This document shows, piece by piece, positions 23,825 to 32,112 of a stretch of DNA of 43,954 nucleotides. A program made the position numbers and the translations under genes. How positions within the stretch are numbered: the first letter of the stretch is position 1; the number at the start of each line of letters is the position of its first letter. Source of the DNA: Burkholderiales bacterium (lineage in GTDB: Bacteria; Pseudomonadota; Gammaproteobacteria; Burkholderiales; Burkholderiaceae_E); contig JAIYAG010000095.1 in the NCBI GenBank assembly GCA_027489195.1, forward strand, positions 1 through 43,954. The letters are read 5' to 3'. Below the pieces are notes generated by a model. The model saw only the letters and a program-made list of their open reading frames with translations, did no database searches and was not told the DNA's origin.

Positions 23825-26149
23825 TCACTCGCCGGTCATGCCGACGTCGGTCGAATACGACGCGGCACTCGGCTGATCCGTCAGGGGGCGCTTGGCGGCG
23901 GCACGAGAGACCCAGTGCGTCAGGTCACCGGTCAGTCCGCGCACGCGGTCCGACAGGTGCAGCGCCATGTTCTTCAGCAGCAGCGCGGCCACGTCGGGGT
24001 GATCCCGCAGCAGCTGGTCGAACGCGGTCGTCGGCAGGAAGCAGGCGGTGACATCGGATTCCGCGACCGCTTCCGCGGACCGGGTCTCGTGGCTCAGCAC
24101 GGCGATCTCGCCGATCGTCACGCCGGCCGCGAACGAGGCGAGGCGCCGCGAGCTTCCCGGAAGCCGCAGGCCCACCTCGCCCCGCGTCACGACGTACAGG
24201 CCGTCGCCGGGATCACCCAATCGGAAGATCACCGTGTCGCGCGGGACGTGCAGCACCTGCATCGCGGCCTCGACCACCGCACGGCTGCTCGGCGTCAGGC
24301 CGCGCATGAGCGAGGTCTCCGCGAGCGGGATCGCCTCGTCCGAACGGACCTGCAGTCCCAGCCGCTCGATCAGCCTGTCCTCCGCGTGCTCCAGGGCCCG
24401 GTCGACGTCGTCGGAGAAGTGCAGCGGGTGGGCGCTGCCGGGGTCGACCATCGCTTCCAGCAGCTGTCGCCGACTGTCGTCCACGGGCCATTCCGCGAAC
24501 ACCAGCCGCCGTCCGCGTCGTGCCCAGTCGTCCGCCACTTCGGTCAGGATGCGCGCGGCCGTGATGTCGATGTCCTGAACCTGGCGCAGGTCGAGGATGG
24601 CCGTGCCGACCGTGTCCGGAAGCTGCTGCAGCCGGCTCTGCAGGGCATCGGCCGTGCCGAAGAACAGCGAGCCCTCGAGTTCGAAGAGCGCGATCCGTCG
24701 CCCTTCGCGGCGCAACGTGTCGCGCACCTGCGCCGGACGCACCTTGAGGGATCCCCGGGATTCGCCGGTCGACTGGTGGCGCACCACGTCGCGCATGTTG
24801 GCGCGCACGAACAGCAGCACCGCGCAGGAGGCGCCGATCAGGACCGCCGCGCTCAGGCCCCAGATCAGCGCGCTCAGCGCCACGGCCACCGTGACGGCCC
24901 AGTTGCCCACCAGCGCACGGGCCTCGCCTCGGGACGGGTCGGCGTGACCCTGCCTCAGGCGCAGCAGGCCCTTGGGGGCGCGCAGCAGGGCGGGCGCCAC
25001 CATCTGGGCGCCCTGCAGGACCAGCAGGCCGCCGAGGGCGCTTTCCGGAAGGACCCCCAGCCACTGCTGCCCCGCCACCAGCACGAGCAGCATCGCCAGC
25101 GCATAGAACAGCGCCACGTTCCGGACCTCCGGCTGCGGCGGAACCAGTGCGAGGGTGCGTGCGGCCGAGGGCGACGCGGCATGCCCGCCGCACAGCGCCG
25201 TCGCGATGTTCGCCACCCCCTGCGCCACGAGTTCCCGGTCGGCGCTTCGCCGCAGCCTCAGGCGGCCGTCGATGATGGACGTGGTGATCAGCGTGTCCAT
25301 GCTGCACAGCAAGGCCAGCGTGACCGCATACACCGCCAGCAGGGTGCCGGTCTTGAAGTCCACGTGCTCGACGACGCCGCTCACCGCCTGGATCAGCAGA
25401 CCCGCCTCGAACGTCGGCAGCTGCGGCACCCCCAGGGTACGGCCCCAGACCGCGACGCCGCCGTGGCTCAGGAGCACCTCGTGCAGCGCGGTGGCGGCGA
25501 TCATGCCCAGCAGCACCGGAGGCACCCGCGGCACGTGGCGGGCCACCAGCCAGCAGGTGGCGAGGGCACATGTGCCCACGGCTGCGGCCCCCCAGTCGGG
25601 GACCAGGCCGCCGGCCAGCAGCGAGGTGCCGAAGCGGTGGCCGAGCATCACGGGAAGCGCGGTGATCAGCAGCAGCAGGCCGATGCCGCCGGTCAGGCCG
25701 AGCCGAACCGGGTACGGGGTGAACTTGACCAGGTTGCCCAGACCCAGCCATCCGAACAGGCATTGCAGCAGGCCGGCGCCGACCAGGGCCAGCGCGATGC
25801 TGACCAGCACCTGCAGGACGCCCAGGTCGCCCTCGGCGACCGGGCTGTCGACGAGATTCGCCACCAGGCCCGCCGTCAGCAGTGCCAGCGACGAGCGCGG
25901 CCCGCTGGCCAGTCGCCCGCCGCCCAGCACATGGGCCACCGTGTTGGCCACCACCGCGCCCAGGATGGCCAGCGCCATCGCCGTGGGCCCGAACGCCAGA
26001 CCCAGCGGCGCCATGGCCATCAGCCCGTAGGCCGCGTTCTCGGGGACATGGGCCAGGGCCGCCGACACGGTCACGGCCGCGCGGGACGCCCAGCCGCGAG
26101 CCTGATCCAGACGGGGCGGCCGAGCCGGCACGTCGACCGATCCGCTCAT
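23825..26149 (-). CDS. SulP anion transporter with STAS and C-terminal cyclic-nucleotide-binding domain (copy 2)
   Basis: 774 residues from ATG 26149, whose ATG overlaps the cyclase stop (ATGA). Unlike copy 1 it has the classical SulP start (HVPENAAYGLMAMAPLGLAFGP; FTPYPVRLGLTGGIGLLL). The STAS domain (~490-600) contains IALFELEGSLFFGTADALQSRLQ and AILDLRQVQDIDITAARIL, and the nucleotide-binding domain (~612-735) has the cassette GEIAVLSHETRSAEAV with Glu681 and Arg690. The ~35-residue tail is probably disordered. Copies 1 and 2 share architecture but differ strongly in the membrane part, so they are unlikely to be a recent duplication and may carry different anions. Sits between the CHASE2 cyclase and copy 1. 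Confidence 0.9.
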   Translation of the reverse strand: MSGSVDVPARPPRLDQARGWASRAAVTVSAALAHVPENAAYGLMAMAPLGLAFGPTAMALAILGAVVANTVAHVLGGGRLASGPRSSLALLTAGLVANLVDSPVAEGDLGVLQVLVSIALALVGAGLLQCLFGWLGLGNLVKFTPYPVRLGLTGGIGLLLLITALPVMLGHRFGTSLLAGGLVPDWGAAAVGTCALATCWLVARHVPRVPPVLLGMIAATALHEVLLSHGGVAVWGRTLGVPQLPTFEAGLLIQAVSGVVEHVDFKTGTLLAVYAVTLALLCSMDTLITTSIIDGRLRLRRSADRELVAQGVANIATALCGGHAASPSAARTLALVPPQPEVRNVALFYALAMLLVLVAGQQWLGVLPESALGGLLVLQGAQMVAPALLRAPKGLLRLRQGHADPSRGEARALVGNWAVTVAVALSALIWGLSAAVLIGASCAVLLFVRANMRDVVRHQSTGESRGSLKVRPAQVRDTLRREGRRIALFELEGSLFFGTADALQSRLQQLPDTVGTAILDLRQVQDIDITAARILTEVADDWARRGRRLVFAEWPVDDSRRQLLEAMVDPGSAHPLHFSDDVDRALEHAEDRLIERLGLQVRSDEAIPLAETSLMRGLTPSSRAVVEAAMQVLHVPRDTVIFRLGDPGDGLYVVTRGEVGLRLPGSSRRLASFAAGVTIGEIAVLSHETRSAEAVAESDVTACFLPTTAFDQLLRDHPDVAALLLKNMALHLSDRVRGLTGDLTHWVSRAAAKRPLTDQPSAASYSTDVGMTGE

Positions 26150-28002
26150 GGGGTCGACGGCCGGAGCGCGCCGACCCAGACCTCTTCGAGCGCAGCGCGG
26201 CCGCGCAGCTGCTGCGGCTCGAGTCTCACGAGGCCCCGCTGTCCGGCCCAGCGACGGGCGTGCGGCGTGGCCGCGACGAAGGCGCCCGACAGCGCCAGCG
26301 AGGCGTCGCGGGCGCGCGCGCTGTCCTGCAGGCGGCTGGCGGTGTTCACCACGTCACCGCTGACGGCCACGCGGCGATGCCGATCGCCACCCAGCACCCC
26401 CAGCTGCACCGGCCCCGCATGGGCGCTGAACCGCAGGCCGAGCCCCGGCCAGTCCGCAGACGCGAGCACCGCGGCGTCGAGCTGCTCGATGAACCGCAGG
26501 GCCTGTCCGACATCGTCCGCGCCGGGCTCGGGCACGCCGAAGACGACCAGCGCACCGTCGCCCGCGAAGTCGGCGATCATGCCGCCGCAGCGGTCCGCGG
26601 CCTGCTCCACCTGTCGCGTGAATGCGGCCAGGAACGCGTAGGTGCGCGCCGGGCCCGAGCGCTCGGCATGGGGCGTGAACCCGACGACATCGACGAACAC
26701 CACGACCGCGGGCAGAGGCGGCCGATCCCGCAGGGGGTCGGCGTCCGTGGCGAGGGTCTCCACCAGCGCCGGCGACTGGTACCGGGCGAGGTTGGTGGCG
26801 CGGCGCCGCTGCTGGAAGCGCTGGGCGGCGGCACTCGCTCCCGCGCCGAGCGCCAGGCACATCGCCACCGTCGTCGCGTCGAGCCACCAGCCCGCCGAGA
26901 ACGCGGCCTGCAGCGCCGCCGCCATCGCCAGCGCCGCGCCGGCGGTGGCCACCGTGGCGACGAGGGGGCCGTTCAGCCCGGCGGCCGCACACCCCGCGAC
27001 GGCAGCGAGCAGGCCCAGCAGGACACTGGCGCCCCAGGCCACGCCGTCACGGCGCAGCGGACGCCCCGTCAGGAGATTGGCCGCGAAGGTGGCATGCACC
27101 TCGACACCCGGCATCGTCGCGTCGAACGGCGTCGCGTGACGGTCGCCGAAGCCGGTGGCCGTCGCGCCCACGAAGACGATCTTCCCGCGCAGGTCCGCCT
27201 GCGACACGGACGCCGCGGAATAGGTCGGGATCGACCCTGCCGGGCCGTAGTAGTCCAGGGGCACCGTGCCGCGCAGGTCCAGCGGGACCGAGACCGGCCC
27301 GATCTCGAGACGGCCGCCCACGCCGCTGGGGGGGATCGACACCCGGGTCGGTCCGGCCTGGGCCGACACCGCGGCCACCGCCAGTCCGGGCAGGGTCACG
27401 AGGCCGTTCGAGCTCGCCACCGACAGGACCGGGCGCAGGCGGCGCAGCACACCGTCCGGCCCGTGTTCCACCGTCACGTGCGCCAGGTCGGCCGCCTCCT
27501 GCAGCACCGGGTCCGGCCCCATCGCGGGGAGCGGTGCCTGCGGCTCGGGCCCCGTGACCAGGCTCGGTCCACCGCGCTGGCGCAGCGTCACGAGTGATGC
27601 ACCCGACGCGGCTTCGGCGACACCGAGGATGGCCATCCCCCGGGCGAGCGCGGCGGCCAGGACCGCGTCGTCGGGTCGCGGGTCGATCAGCAGGACATCC
27701 AGTGCCAGCACCCGTGCGCCCGCCTGCCACGCGCCGGACACGACCTCGCTCAGCGCCGTGCGGGAGGGCGGGAAGGTGGCCGGGCGCTCGATCGCGGCGT
27801 CGTCGAACGCGACGATCGCGACCTGCTGCGGCGCGGGCAGCGGCCCCCGCACGAGGAACCTCGCGTCCAGCAGGCGGCCTTCGATGCCCTGCCAGAAGGC
27901 GCCGCGCTCGCCGGGATGCCACAGGCCCAGCGCCAGCGCGCCCAGCACGACCCCGGCCATCACCCCCAGCCGCTCCAGCCGGACACGACGCCCAGGACTC
28001 AC
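26146..28002 (-). CDS. CHASE2-domain class III adenylate/guanylate cyclase
   Basis: 618 residues from GTG 28002, overlapping the FecR-like gene stop (GTGA). TM1 ~12-27, then a periplasmic CHASE2 sensor (~35-315: GIEGRLLDARFLVRGP, VLALDVLLIDPRP, YYGPAGSIPTYSAASV, GKIVFVGATATGFGD), three TM helices (~320-395) and a cytoplasmic cyclase domain (~430-560). Metal Asp438 (FVDVVGFT) and Asp482 (DFAGDGALVVFG) and transition-state Asn553/Arg557 are present, so it should be active. The purine-selecting pair, normally Lys plus Asp/Thr, is Asp478 and Ala546, so substrate is unclear. CHASE2 cyclases are often paired with FecR proteins. It is the likely local source of ligand for the two SulP proteins encoded after it. 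Confidence 0.92.
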   Translation of the reverse strand: MSPGRRVRLERLGVMAGVVLGALALGLWHPGERGAFWQGIEGRLLDARFLVRGPLPAPQQVAIVAFDDAAIERPATFPPSRTALSEVVSGAWQAGARVLALDVLLIDPRPDDAVLAAALARGMAILGVAEAASGASLVTLRQRGGPSLVTGPEPQAPLPAMGPDPVLQEAADLAHVTVEHGPDGVLRRLRPVLSVASSNGLVTLPGLAVAAVSAQAGPTRVSIPPSGVGGRLEIGPVSVPLDLRGTVPLDYYGPAGSIPTYSAASVSQADLRGKIVFVGATATGFGDRHATPFDATMPGVEVHATFAANLLTGRPLRRDGVAWGASVLLGLLAAVAGCAAAGLNGPLVATVATAGAALAMAAALQAAFSAGWWLDATTVAMCLALGAGASAAAQRFQQRRRATNLARYQSPALVETLATDADPLRDRPPLPAVVVFVDVVGFTPHAERSGPARTYAFLAAFTRQVEQAADRCGGMIADFAGDGALVVFGVPEPGADDVGQALRFIEQLDAAVLASADWPGLGLRFSAHAGPVQLGVLGGDRHRRVAVSGDVVNTASRLQDSARARDASLALSGAFVAATPHARRWAGQRGLVRLEPQQLRGRAALEEVWVGALRPSTP

Positions 28003-28613
28003 CAGTCGGCGCCGAGCAGTTCACCGAAACGGGCGATGCGCGGAGGTCTCCACTGAACCACCGGCTTGAGTGCGCCGGTATCCGACACATCGACGCCATC
28101 ACCCGGGCCCAGGGTCGCCGTGCCGCCGTCGGCCGACACGGTGACGGTCCCCTCGCGGGTGAAGACCTCGCTGACGCCATTGGCCCAGCGCATCGCCCAT
28201 TCCGTGGACCGGACCGCGGCCACGGCCGAGGGCGTCCGGACCTGCACGCCGCCGCTGCCCTTGAAGACGAAGCCCGCGATGCCCTCGAGCAGCCGCAGAC
28301 CGAACGGCTGCGAGCCTGCGGCCAGCACGCTCTCGACCGTGATGGCGCTGTCGGGGCCGACGACCACCTTGAGGCCGCCGGCGCAGCCCAGGCTGACGCG
28401 CGACGCCGGCTGCGTCCGGACGGTGTCGCTGGCGGCGAGGGTCTGACCCATCTGCGCGGCGAGTGGCGCGGCACCGCCCGCCGAGACCGTCACCGTGCCT
28501 TCGATCCGCTGGATCAGGCAGCCCCCGGAGGGCTGGGCCGAGGCGGGGGCAGGGGCGGCGAGCGTGAGCGCCGCCGCCACTGCGATGCCGGCCTGGCGAC
28601 GTGCGTGGATCAT
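27999..28613 (-). CDS. FecR-domain periplasmic protein
   Basis: 204 residues. A signal peptide (MIHARRQAGIAVAAALTLAA, cleavage near ASAQP) exports it. The rest is a beta-rich FecR domain: GCLIQRIEGTVTVSAGGAA, GQTLAASDTVRTQPASRVSLG, VRTPSAVAAVRSTEW and VFTREGTVTVSADGGTATLGPGDGVDV. Unlike the FecR of iron signalling it has no transmembrane anchor or cytoplasmic anti-sigma part, so it is probably a periplasmic partner for the CHASE2 domain of the cyclase encoded next, with which it overlaps by GTGA. First gene of the four-gene minus-strand operon. Partner role is inferred from the recurrent FecR/CHASE2 pairing. Confidence 0.85.
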   Translation of the reverse strand: MIHARRQAGIAVAAALTLAAPAPASAQPSGGCLIQRIEGTVTVSAGGAAPLAAQMGQTLAASDTVRTQPASRVSLGCAGGLKVVVGPDSAITVESVLAAGSQPFGLRLLEGIAGFVFKGSGGVQVRTPSAVAAVRSTEWAMRWANGVSEVFTREGTVTVSADGGTATLGPGDGVDVSDTGALKPVVQWRPPRIARFGELLGADW

Positions 28614-28693
28614 CGTTCAGCTTTCATGGAATGACGCGCGGGGCCGTTGAAACCGCCGGCGCGGGGGTCGTGTGGACGTGAGGCCCGATCATC

Positions 28694-28723
28694 AGTGCAC
28701 GCTCGGATGTTGTCGAGTGCACG
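28694..28723. promoter_or_regulatory. Direct repeat AGTGCACG, two copies 22 bp apart, upstream of the fecR-cyclase operon
   Basis: AGTGCACG occurs at 28694-28701 and 28716-28723, two helical turns apart, and each copy contains the palindrome GTGCAC. The pair lies 81-110 bases upstream of the FecR-like ATG in a 187-bp gap (28614-28800) that otherwise shows nothing. Plausible activator or repressor sites; regulator unknown. Confidence 0.35.
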
Positions 28724-28800
28724 GCTCGTCCGATCTGGGGATGCCGCGGACCTCGGTGACGGGCGTTCCGATGGGGGGAGCCCGGGCAGCGCCCGCGCAC

Positions 28801-30711
28801 TCACGTCCCGATGATCCCGCCGTCGTTCTTCCGGATCACCACTGTCGCGCTGCGGGGCCGCTGCCCCTTCACCCCCGAGGGCCAGGTCGAGAACTTCGTC
28901 GGATCGGCCGGGTCGCTGCGGTCGCTGGGGCTCTCGCCGGGATGCTGGACGTTGACGAACATCGTCCGCATGTCGGGCGTGCAGACCACCCCGGTGATCT
29001 CGCAGTTGACCGGCCCGACCAGGAAGCGCCGCGTCTCGCCGGTCTTCGGATCGGCGGCCAGCATCATGTTGCTGCCGACGCCGGCGTAGTCGCCCTGGTA
29101 CATGTTCGTGGCGTGGGCGTCGGTCTGGATCCACAGCAGGCCCCGGCTGTCGAACCACAAGCCGTCGGGACTGCCGTACGCGTCGCCCTTGACGTCGCCG
29201 CGCGCCTCGGTGCGCGTGTTCGCCGGGTCGCCTGCCATCACGAAGTGGGTCCAGGTGAAGGTGTCCGCATCGAAGTCGCCGCGCTCCTTCCAGCGGATGA
29301 TGTGGCCCATGCTGTTGTTGGCGCGCGGGTTGGCGCCATCCGTGGCGGGCTGGCCGCTCGCGCCGCGGCGCGTGTTGTTGGTGAGCGTGCAGTAGACCTC
29401 GCCGCTGGCCGGGTCGATCGCGATCCACTCGGGGCGGTCCATCTTCGTCGCGCCGAGCAGGTCGCTAGCCTGCCGGGACTTCACCATCACCTCGCCCTGG
29501 TCCGCGAAGCCGTTGGCGGCGGTCAGCCCCCGGCTGCCATGACGGACCTCCATCCACTGGCCGCTGCCGCCGCCGTCGAAGCGGGCGACGTACAGCGTGC
29601 CGTGGTCGAGCAGCTCGCGGTTGGCCGCGAAGCCGCCCGGCTGGATGCGGTCGCGGCTCACGAACTTGTAGATGTACTCGAACTGGGCGTCCTCGCCCAT
29701 GTACACGACCGCGCGCCCGTCCTTCGTCGTGGCCACCGTCGCGCCCTCGTGCGCGGCACGACCGAGCGCGGTGCGCTTGATCGGCGTCATCGTCGGGTCG
29801 GCGGGGTCGATCTCGACCACCCAGCCGAACCGGTTGGGCTCGTTCGGATGGCGCACGGCGTCGAAGCGCGCCTCGTGCTCGTGCCAGCGGTAGCCGCGTC
29901 CGTTGCGGCGCAGGCCCCAGCGGGCGCCGTGAGCGTCGGGCGTCTCGGGCCCGTTGAAGTAGAAGATGAAGTTCTCTTCGCAGGTGAGGTAGGTGCCCCA
30001 GGGCGTGTAGCCGTGGGCGCAGTTGTTCAGCGTACCCAGCGCCCGCCGGCCCTCGGGGTCGGCGGCGGTGCGCATCAGTTGGTGGCCGGCGGCCGGGCCG
30101 CCGATCGCCATCGGCGTGCCTGCGGTGATGCGGCGTGCGTACTTCGAGGGGCGCACCGCCTGCCAGGTGCCGTCGCGCTGCTCGACCTCGAGAACGCTCA
30201 CGCCGTGCGCGGCGATGCTCTTGGCGACCTTCTCGGCAGACCACGTGGCCACACCGTCGGTGTGCAGCAGGCCGTCGTCGGTGTACTCGTGGTTGATGAC
30301 CAGCAGACCGCGCCGGCTGCCGTCGAGCGGGAAGTAGTGCATGCCGTCGTGATGCATGCCGATCTGCACGCCCTGCTCGGCGGCGGTGTTGGAGCCGTCG
30401 GGCCTGAAGGCCGGCATGTTGCCCGGCACGCCGACCGGCTCGCCCCACATGAAGGCCGGCACGGCGGAGTAGCCCTCGGCGACGAAGAAGCCGTCCGCGC
30501 GGGTGACCGGCACGCTCCGGAAGCCCGGCCGCGCGCCGCCCGCGGGCAGGCCGGGCAGGCCGGCGCAGCCCGCCAGCGACGACAGGAACGGCAGCATCGC
30601 CGCGACCACGCCGCCCCGGAACACGATGCGCCGCGCGGGGTCGCTGATCTCGTGGATGGTGGGGTTGGAGGACCGGTTGCTGTCCTCCATCGTGGTGAAA
30701 TCCTTGGGCAT
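28801..30711 (-). CDS. phoX: PhoX-family alkaline phosphatase
   Basis: 636 residues from ATG 30711 (ATG 30690 is also possible). PhoX enzymes release phosphate from organic phosphoesters outside the cytoplasm using Ca and Fe. The N-terminus has a Tat-like motif DPARRIVFRGG, a hydrophobic stretch and SLAGC, a potential lipobox. PhoX signatures include VINHEYTDDG, LNNCAHGYTPWGTYLTCEENF (Cys and Glu ligands of the metal site in known PhoX), RFGWVVEIDP, and YGSPDGLWFDSRGLLWIQTD. The C-terminus ends NDGGIIGT. It is a single gene preceded by a Pho box of the correct geometry, so induction by phosphate starvation through PhoB is expected. Confidence 0.92.
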   Translation of the reverse strand: MPKDFTTMEDSNRSSNPTIHEISDPARRIVFRGGVVAAMLPFLSSLAGCAGLPGLPAGGARPGFRSVPVTRADGFFVAEGYSAVPAFMWGEPVGVPGNMPAFRPDGSNTAAEQGVQIGMHHDGMHYFPLDGSRRGLLVINHEYTDDGLLHTDGVATWSAEKVAKSIAAHGVSVLEVEQRDGTWQAVRPSKYARRITAGTPMAIGGPAAGHQLMRTAADPEGRRALGTLNNCAHGYTPWGTYLTCEENFIFYFNGPETPDAHGARWGLRRNGRGYRWHEHEARFDAVRHPNEPNRFGWVVEIDPADPTMTPIKRTALGRAAHEGATVATTKDGRAVVYMGEDAQFEYIYKFVSRDRIQPGGFAANRELLDHGTLYVARFDGGGSGQWMEVRHGSRGLTAANGFADQGEVMVKSRQASDLLGATKMDRPEWIAIDPASGEVYCTLTNNTRRGASGQPATDGANPRANNSMGHIIRWKERGDFDADTFTWTHFVMAGDPANTRTEARGDVKGDAYGSPDGLWFDSRGLLWIQTDAHATNMYQGDYAGVGSNMMLAADPKTGETRRFLVGPVNCEITGVVCTPDMRTMFVNVQHPGESPSDRSDPADPTKFSTWPSGVKGQRPRSATVVIRKNDGGIIGT

Positions 30712-30750
30712 GGAGCGGATCCTGGGTGGTCGACGCAACCGGACGTTGTA

Positions 30751-30779
30751 GCTGCAGTTCGATGACACGCCGATGACAG
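30751..30779 (-). promoter_or_regulatory. Pho box (PhoB binding site) upstream of phoX
   Basis: Reading the minus strand from 30779: CTGTCAT, 4 bases, GTGTCAT, 4 bases, CTGCAGC. The 7-base units at 30779-30773, 30768-30762 and 30757-30751 repeat every 11 bp, as PhoB sites do; the first unit is a perfect CTGTCAT, the second has one mismatch and the third is weak. It lies 40-68 bases upstream of ATG 30711. Confidence 0.8.
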
Positions 30780-30811
30780 CCCGCCCGGCGACGCCGGCCG
30801 CGCTCCGCGGT

Positions 30812-31300
30812 TCACGCCCGCCGCACCGGGGGCCGCACCCCGCTGCTCGCCGCAGCGCCCGGGCCGGGCTCGACGCTCACTTCGCGGGGCAGCAGCTCGC
30901 CCGCGCAGTGCGAGCAGGTCAGCACCGGATCGAAGCGATGGCCGCATACCGTGTGACGGTGCAGCACCGGGCGCCCCTTCTTGCCCGCCATGTGCACGTC
31001 GCCCCAGTGCACGATGGCCATGATCACCGGATGCAGGTCCAGGCCCTTCTGCGTCAGCCGGTACTCGTGGCGCAGCGGGTTGTCCTGGTACGCCACCCGG
31101 GTGAGCACGAAGCTGTCGACCAGCTTCTGCAGCCGGTCGGCCAGGATGGGCCGGCCGATGCCCAGGCGGGCCTGGAAGTCGTCGAAGCGGCGCACCTTCA
31201 GGAAGCAGTCGCGCAGGATGAGCAGCGTCCAGCGATCGCCGATCACCGACAGGGTCCGTGCCACCGAGCACGCCTGCTGATCCAACTCGTCCCACTGCAT
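30812..31300 (-). CDS. HxlR-family transcriptional regulator
   Basis: 162 residues from ATG 31300 (start MQWDELDQQACSVARTL, usual for the family; ATG 31336 upstream adds nothing recognisable). HxlR winged helix: IGDRWTLLILRDCFLKVRRFDDFQ, then RPILADRLQKLVDSFVLTRV and YRLTQKGLDLHPVIMAI. A C-terminal extension with VCGH and TCSHC (three cysteines plus His) may bind metal or sense redox/electrophiles. It is divergent from the isomerase/SDR pair, 148 bases apart, with repeated operator-like sequences between, so it most likely controls them. Confidence 0.92.
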   Translation of the reverse strand: MQWDELDQQACSVARTLSVIGDRWTLLILRDCFLKVRRFDDFQARLGIGRPILADRLQKLVDSFVLTRVAYQDNPLRHEYRLTQKGLDLHPVIMAIVHWGDVHMAGKKGRPVLHRHTVCGHRFDPVLTCSHCAGELLPREVSVEPGPGAAASSGVRPPVRRA

Positions 31301-31335
31301 CCCGCGAACTCCCGCGTCACGCCGCCATGCGTGCA

Positions 31336-31427
31336 TTCTATTTCAGCACTCCGGCCCCGGTACAGGCACTTCGGGGAAGTGCGTTCTACAGCGGCTCGTG
31401 ACAGAATGCCAGTTCTGTTTCGGCACT
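31336..31427. promoter_or_regulatory. HxlR-type operator region: palindrome and distant direct repeat
   Basis: ACAGAA-TGCCAG-TTCTGT at 31401-31418 is a perfect 6-base inverted repeat with a 6-base spacer, 31 bases before ATG 31449. Overlapping it, TTCTGTTTCGGCACT (31413-31427) repeats at 31336-31350 as TTCTATTTCAGCACT (13 of 15 bases). One copy sits near each divergent start, fitting control of both genes by the HxlR protein. Confidence 0.5.
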
Positions 31428-31448
31428 GACCTCCATCGAGGAGACCCC

Positions 31449-32078
31449 ATGACGCCCATCCGGTTCTACTTCGACTTCGGCAGCCCCAACGCCTACCTGA
31501 GCCACAAGGTCATCCCGGACATCGAGGCGCGCAGCGGCGCCACCTTCGAGTACGTCCCCGTGCTGCTCGGCGGCATCTTCAAGCTCACCGGCAACCAGTC
31601 GCCCGCCGCGGCCTTCGCGGGCATCAGGAACAAGCCCGCGTACGAGCGCCGCGAGATGCACCGCTTCATCCAGCGGCACGGCCTCACGGCGTTCGCGATG
31701 AACCCGCACTTCCCGGTCAACACGCTGCTGCTGATGCGCGGTGCGGTGGCCGCGCAGGAGGCCGGCGTGTTCGCGCCCTACGTGGACGCGATGTTCGCCT
31801 GCATGTGGGAGCACGGACTGAAGATGGACGATCCCGCGGTGGTCCGGCAGGCGCTCGCCGACGCCGGCCTGCCGGTGGACACGCTGCTGGAGCGGGTCAC
31901 CACCGATGCGGTGAAGGCCCGGCTGATGGCGAACACCGAAGGCGCGGTGGCCGCGGGTGCGTTCGGCAGCCCGTCGTTCGTGGTCGGTGGCGAGCTGTAC
32001 TTCGGCAAGGACCGGCTGCGCGACGTCGAGGAGGAGTACCTGCGCCAGGCCGGCGCGTCCGCCGCGTCGAAGTCCTGA
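31449..32078 (+). CDS. 2-hydroxychromene-2-carboxylate isomerase-like / DsbA-family protein
   Basis: 209 residues, thioredoxin-fold kappa-class GST relative, cytoplasmic. The start IRFYFDFGSPNAYLSHKVIPDIEAR is the family signature, with Ser in place of the DsbA cysteine pair; FKLTGNQSP, FPVNTLLLMRGAVAAQ and the cis-Pro region GAFGSPSFVVGGELYFGKDRL follow. NahD-type enzymes isomerise chromene carboxylates with glutathione in aromatic degradation, but many relatives have other glutathione-dependent roles. ATG 31449 has GAGGAG upstream. The SDR gene follows after 34 bases, and the HxlR regulator is divergent. A glutathione-dependent step on an aromatic or electrophilic compound is plausible (inference). 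Confidence 0.88.
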   Translation: MTPIRFYFDFGSPNAYLSHKVIPDIEARSGATFEYVPVLLGGIFKLTGNQSPAAAFAGIRNKPAYERREMHRFIQRHGLTAFAMNPHFPVNTLLLMRGAVAAQEAGVFAPYVDAMFACMWEHGLKMDDPAVVRQALADAGLPVDTLLERVTTDAVKARLMANTEGAVAAGAFGSPSFVVGGELYFGKDRLRDVEEEYLRQAGASAASKS

Positions 32079-32112
32079 TCCCGAGTCCGCCCACCCACCG
32101 ACAGGAACCGTC

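Noticed and set aside
23429..26641. Plus-strand open frame of 1070 codons opposite the SulP genes
   Set aside because: Low-complexity Arg/Gln/His-rich translation without motifs; shadow of SulP-STAS-CNB genes with clear domains.
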